A DNA stretch of 64,000 nucleotides from Paenibacillus monticola (GTDB lineage: Bacteria; Bacillota; Bacilli; Paenibacillales; Paenibacillaceae): contig NZ_WJXB01000003.1 of NCBI RefSeq assembly GCF_009664975.1, forward strand, positions 620,001 to 684,000, given 5' to 3'. The notes beneath the pieces are model-generated. The model did no database searches. It saw only the letters and a program-made list of their open reading frames with translations, and was not told the DNA's origin. The translations under genes and the position numbers were made by a program. Every line of letters begins with the position of its first letter. Position 1 is the first letter of the stretch. Below are positions 64,000-64,000 of the stretch, piece by piece.

Positions 64000-64000
64000 A

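Overview
The window looks like chromosomal DNA of a plant-polysaccharide-degrading, Gram-positive Paenibacillus-type bacterium. This is inferred from YesM/YesN-type two-component systems, Lpl-type sugar ABC importers, a GH43 enzyme ending in CBM6 and CBM36-like modules, perfect and near-perfect CcpA (cre) sites, lipoproteins with Gram-positive lipoboxes, and huge surface proteins ending in three S-layer homology (SLH) domains. No rRNA, tRNA or CRISPR array was seen.

Layout. 1-10.8 kb: tail of a DapA-family aldolase; a YtfQRT/YjfF-type furanose/pentose ABC importer with two paralogous binding lipoproteins; and, divergently, a LytS/YesM kinase, YesN regulator and a third sugar-binding lipoprotein, forming a probable three-component sugar sensor. 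10.8-15.6 kb: secreted GH10 xylanase, secreted GH43-CBM6-CBM36 arabinoxylan hydrolase and a cytoplasmic GH43. 15.7-22.5 kb: DedA and PssA membrane genes, then a MacAB-like exporter headed by an unrecognised 833-residue exported protein made of about six repeated modules. 22.6-24.5 kb: a decayed IS1182-type element. 24.6-27.0 kb: OmpR/histidine kinase pair. 27.2-33.8 kb: importer, AraC regulator and GH31 alpha-xylosidase operon. 34.1-35.9 kb: aldo/keto reductase, cupin and a TetR remnant. 35.9-42.8 kb: two GH43_12-like enzymes, an orphan binding protein, an AraC and an ArsR-type regulator. 42.9-64 kb: a frameshifted small lipoprotein, then three giant surface proteins on the minus strand (3212, about 2546 and more than 1030 residues), the last running off the window.

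Functionally the left two thirds reads as a pentosan (arabinoxylan/xyloglucan) island: secreted enzymes cut xylan outside, three importers or binding proteins capture oligosaccharides, and cytoplasmic GH43/GH31 enzymes finish them. Regulation combines extracellular sensing (LytS/YesN), local AraC/ArsR regulators and CcpA sites.

The parts least explained by known systems are (i) the giant SLH/GLUG surface-protein cluster, whose 3212-residue member has three super-blocks each opened by the same header module, (ii) the repeat-module exported protein tied to a MacAB-like exporter plus phospholipid genes, and (iii) a stem-loop element shared between an intergenic terminator and one end of the IS.
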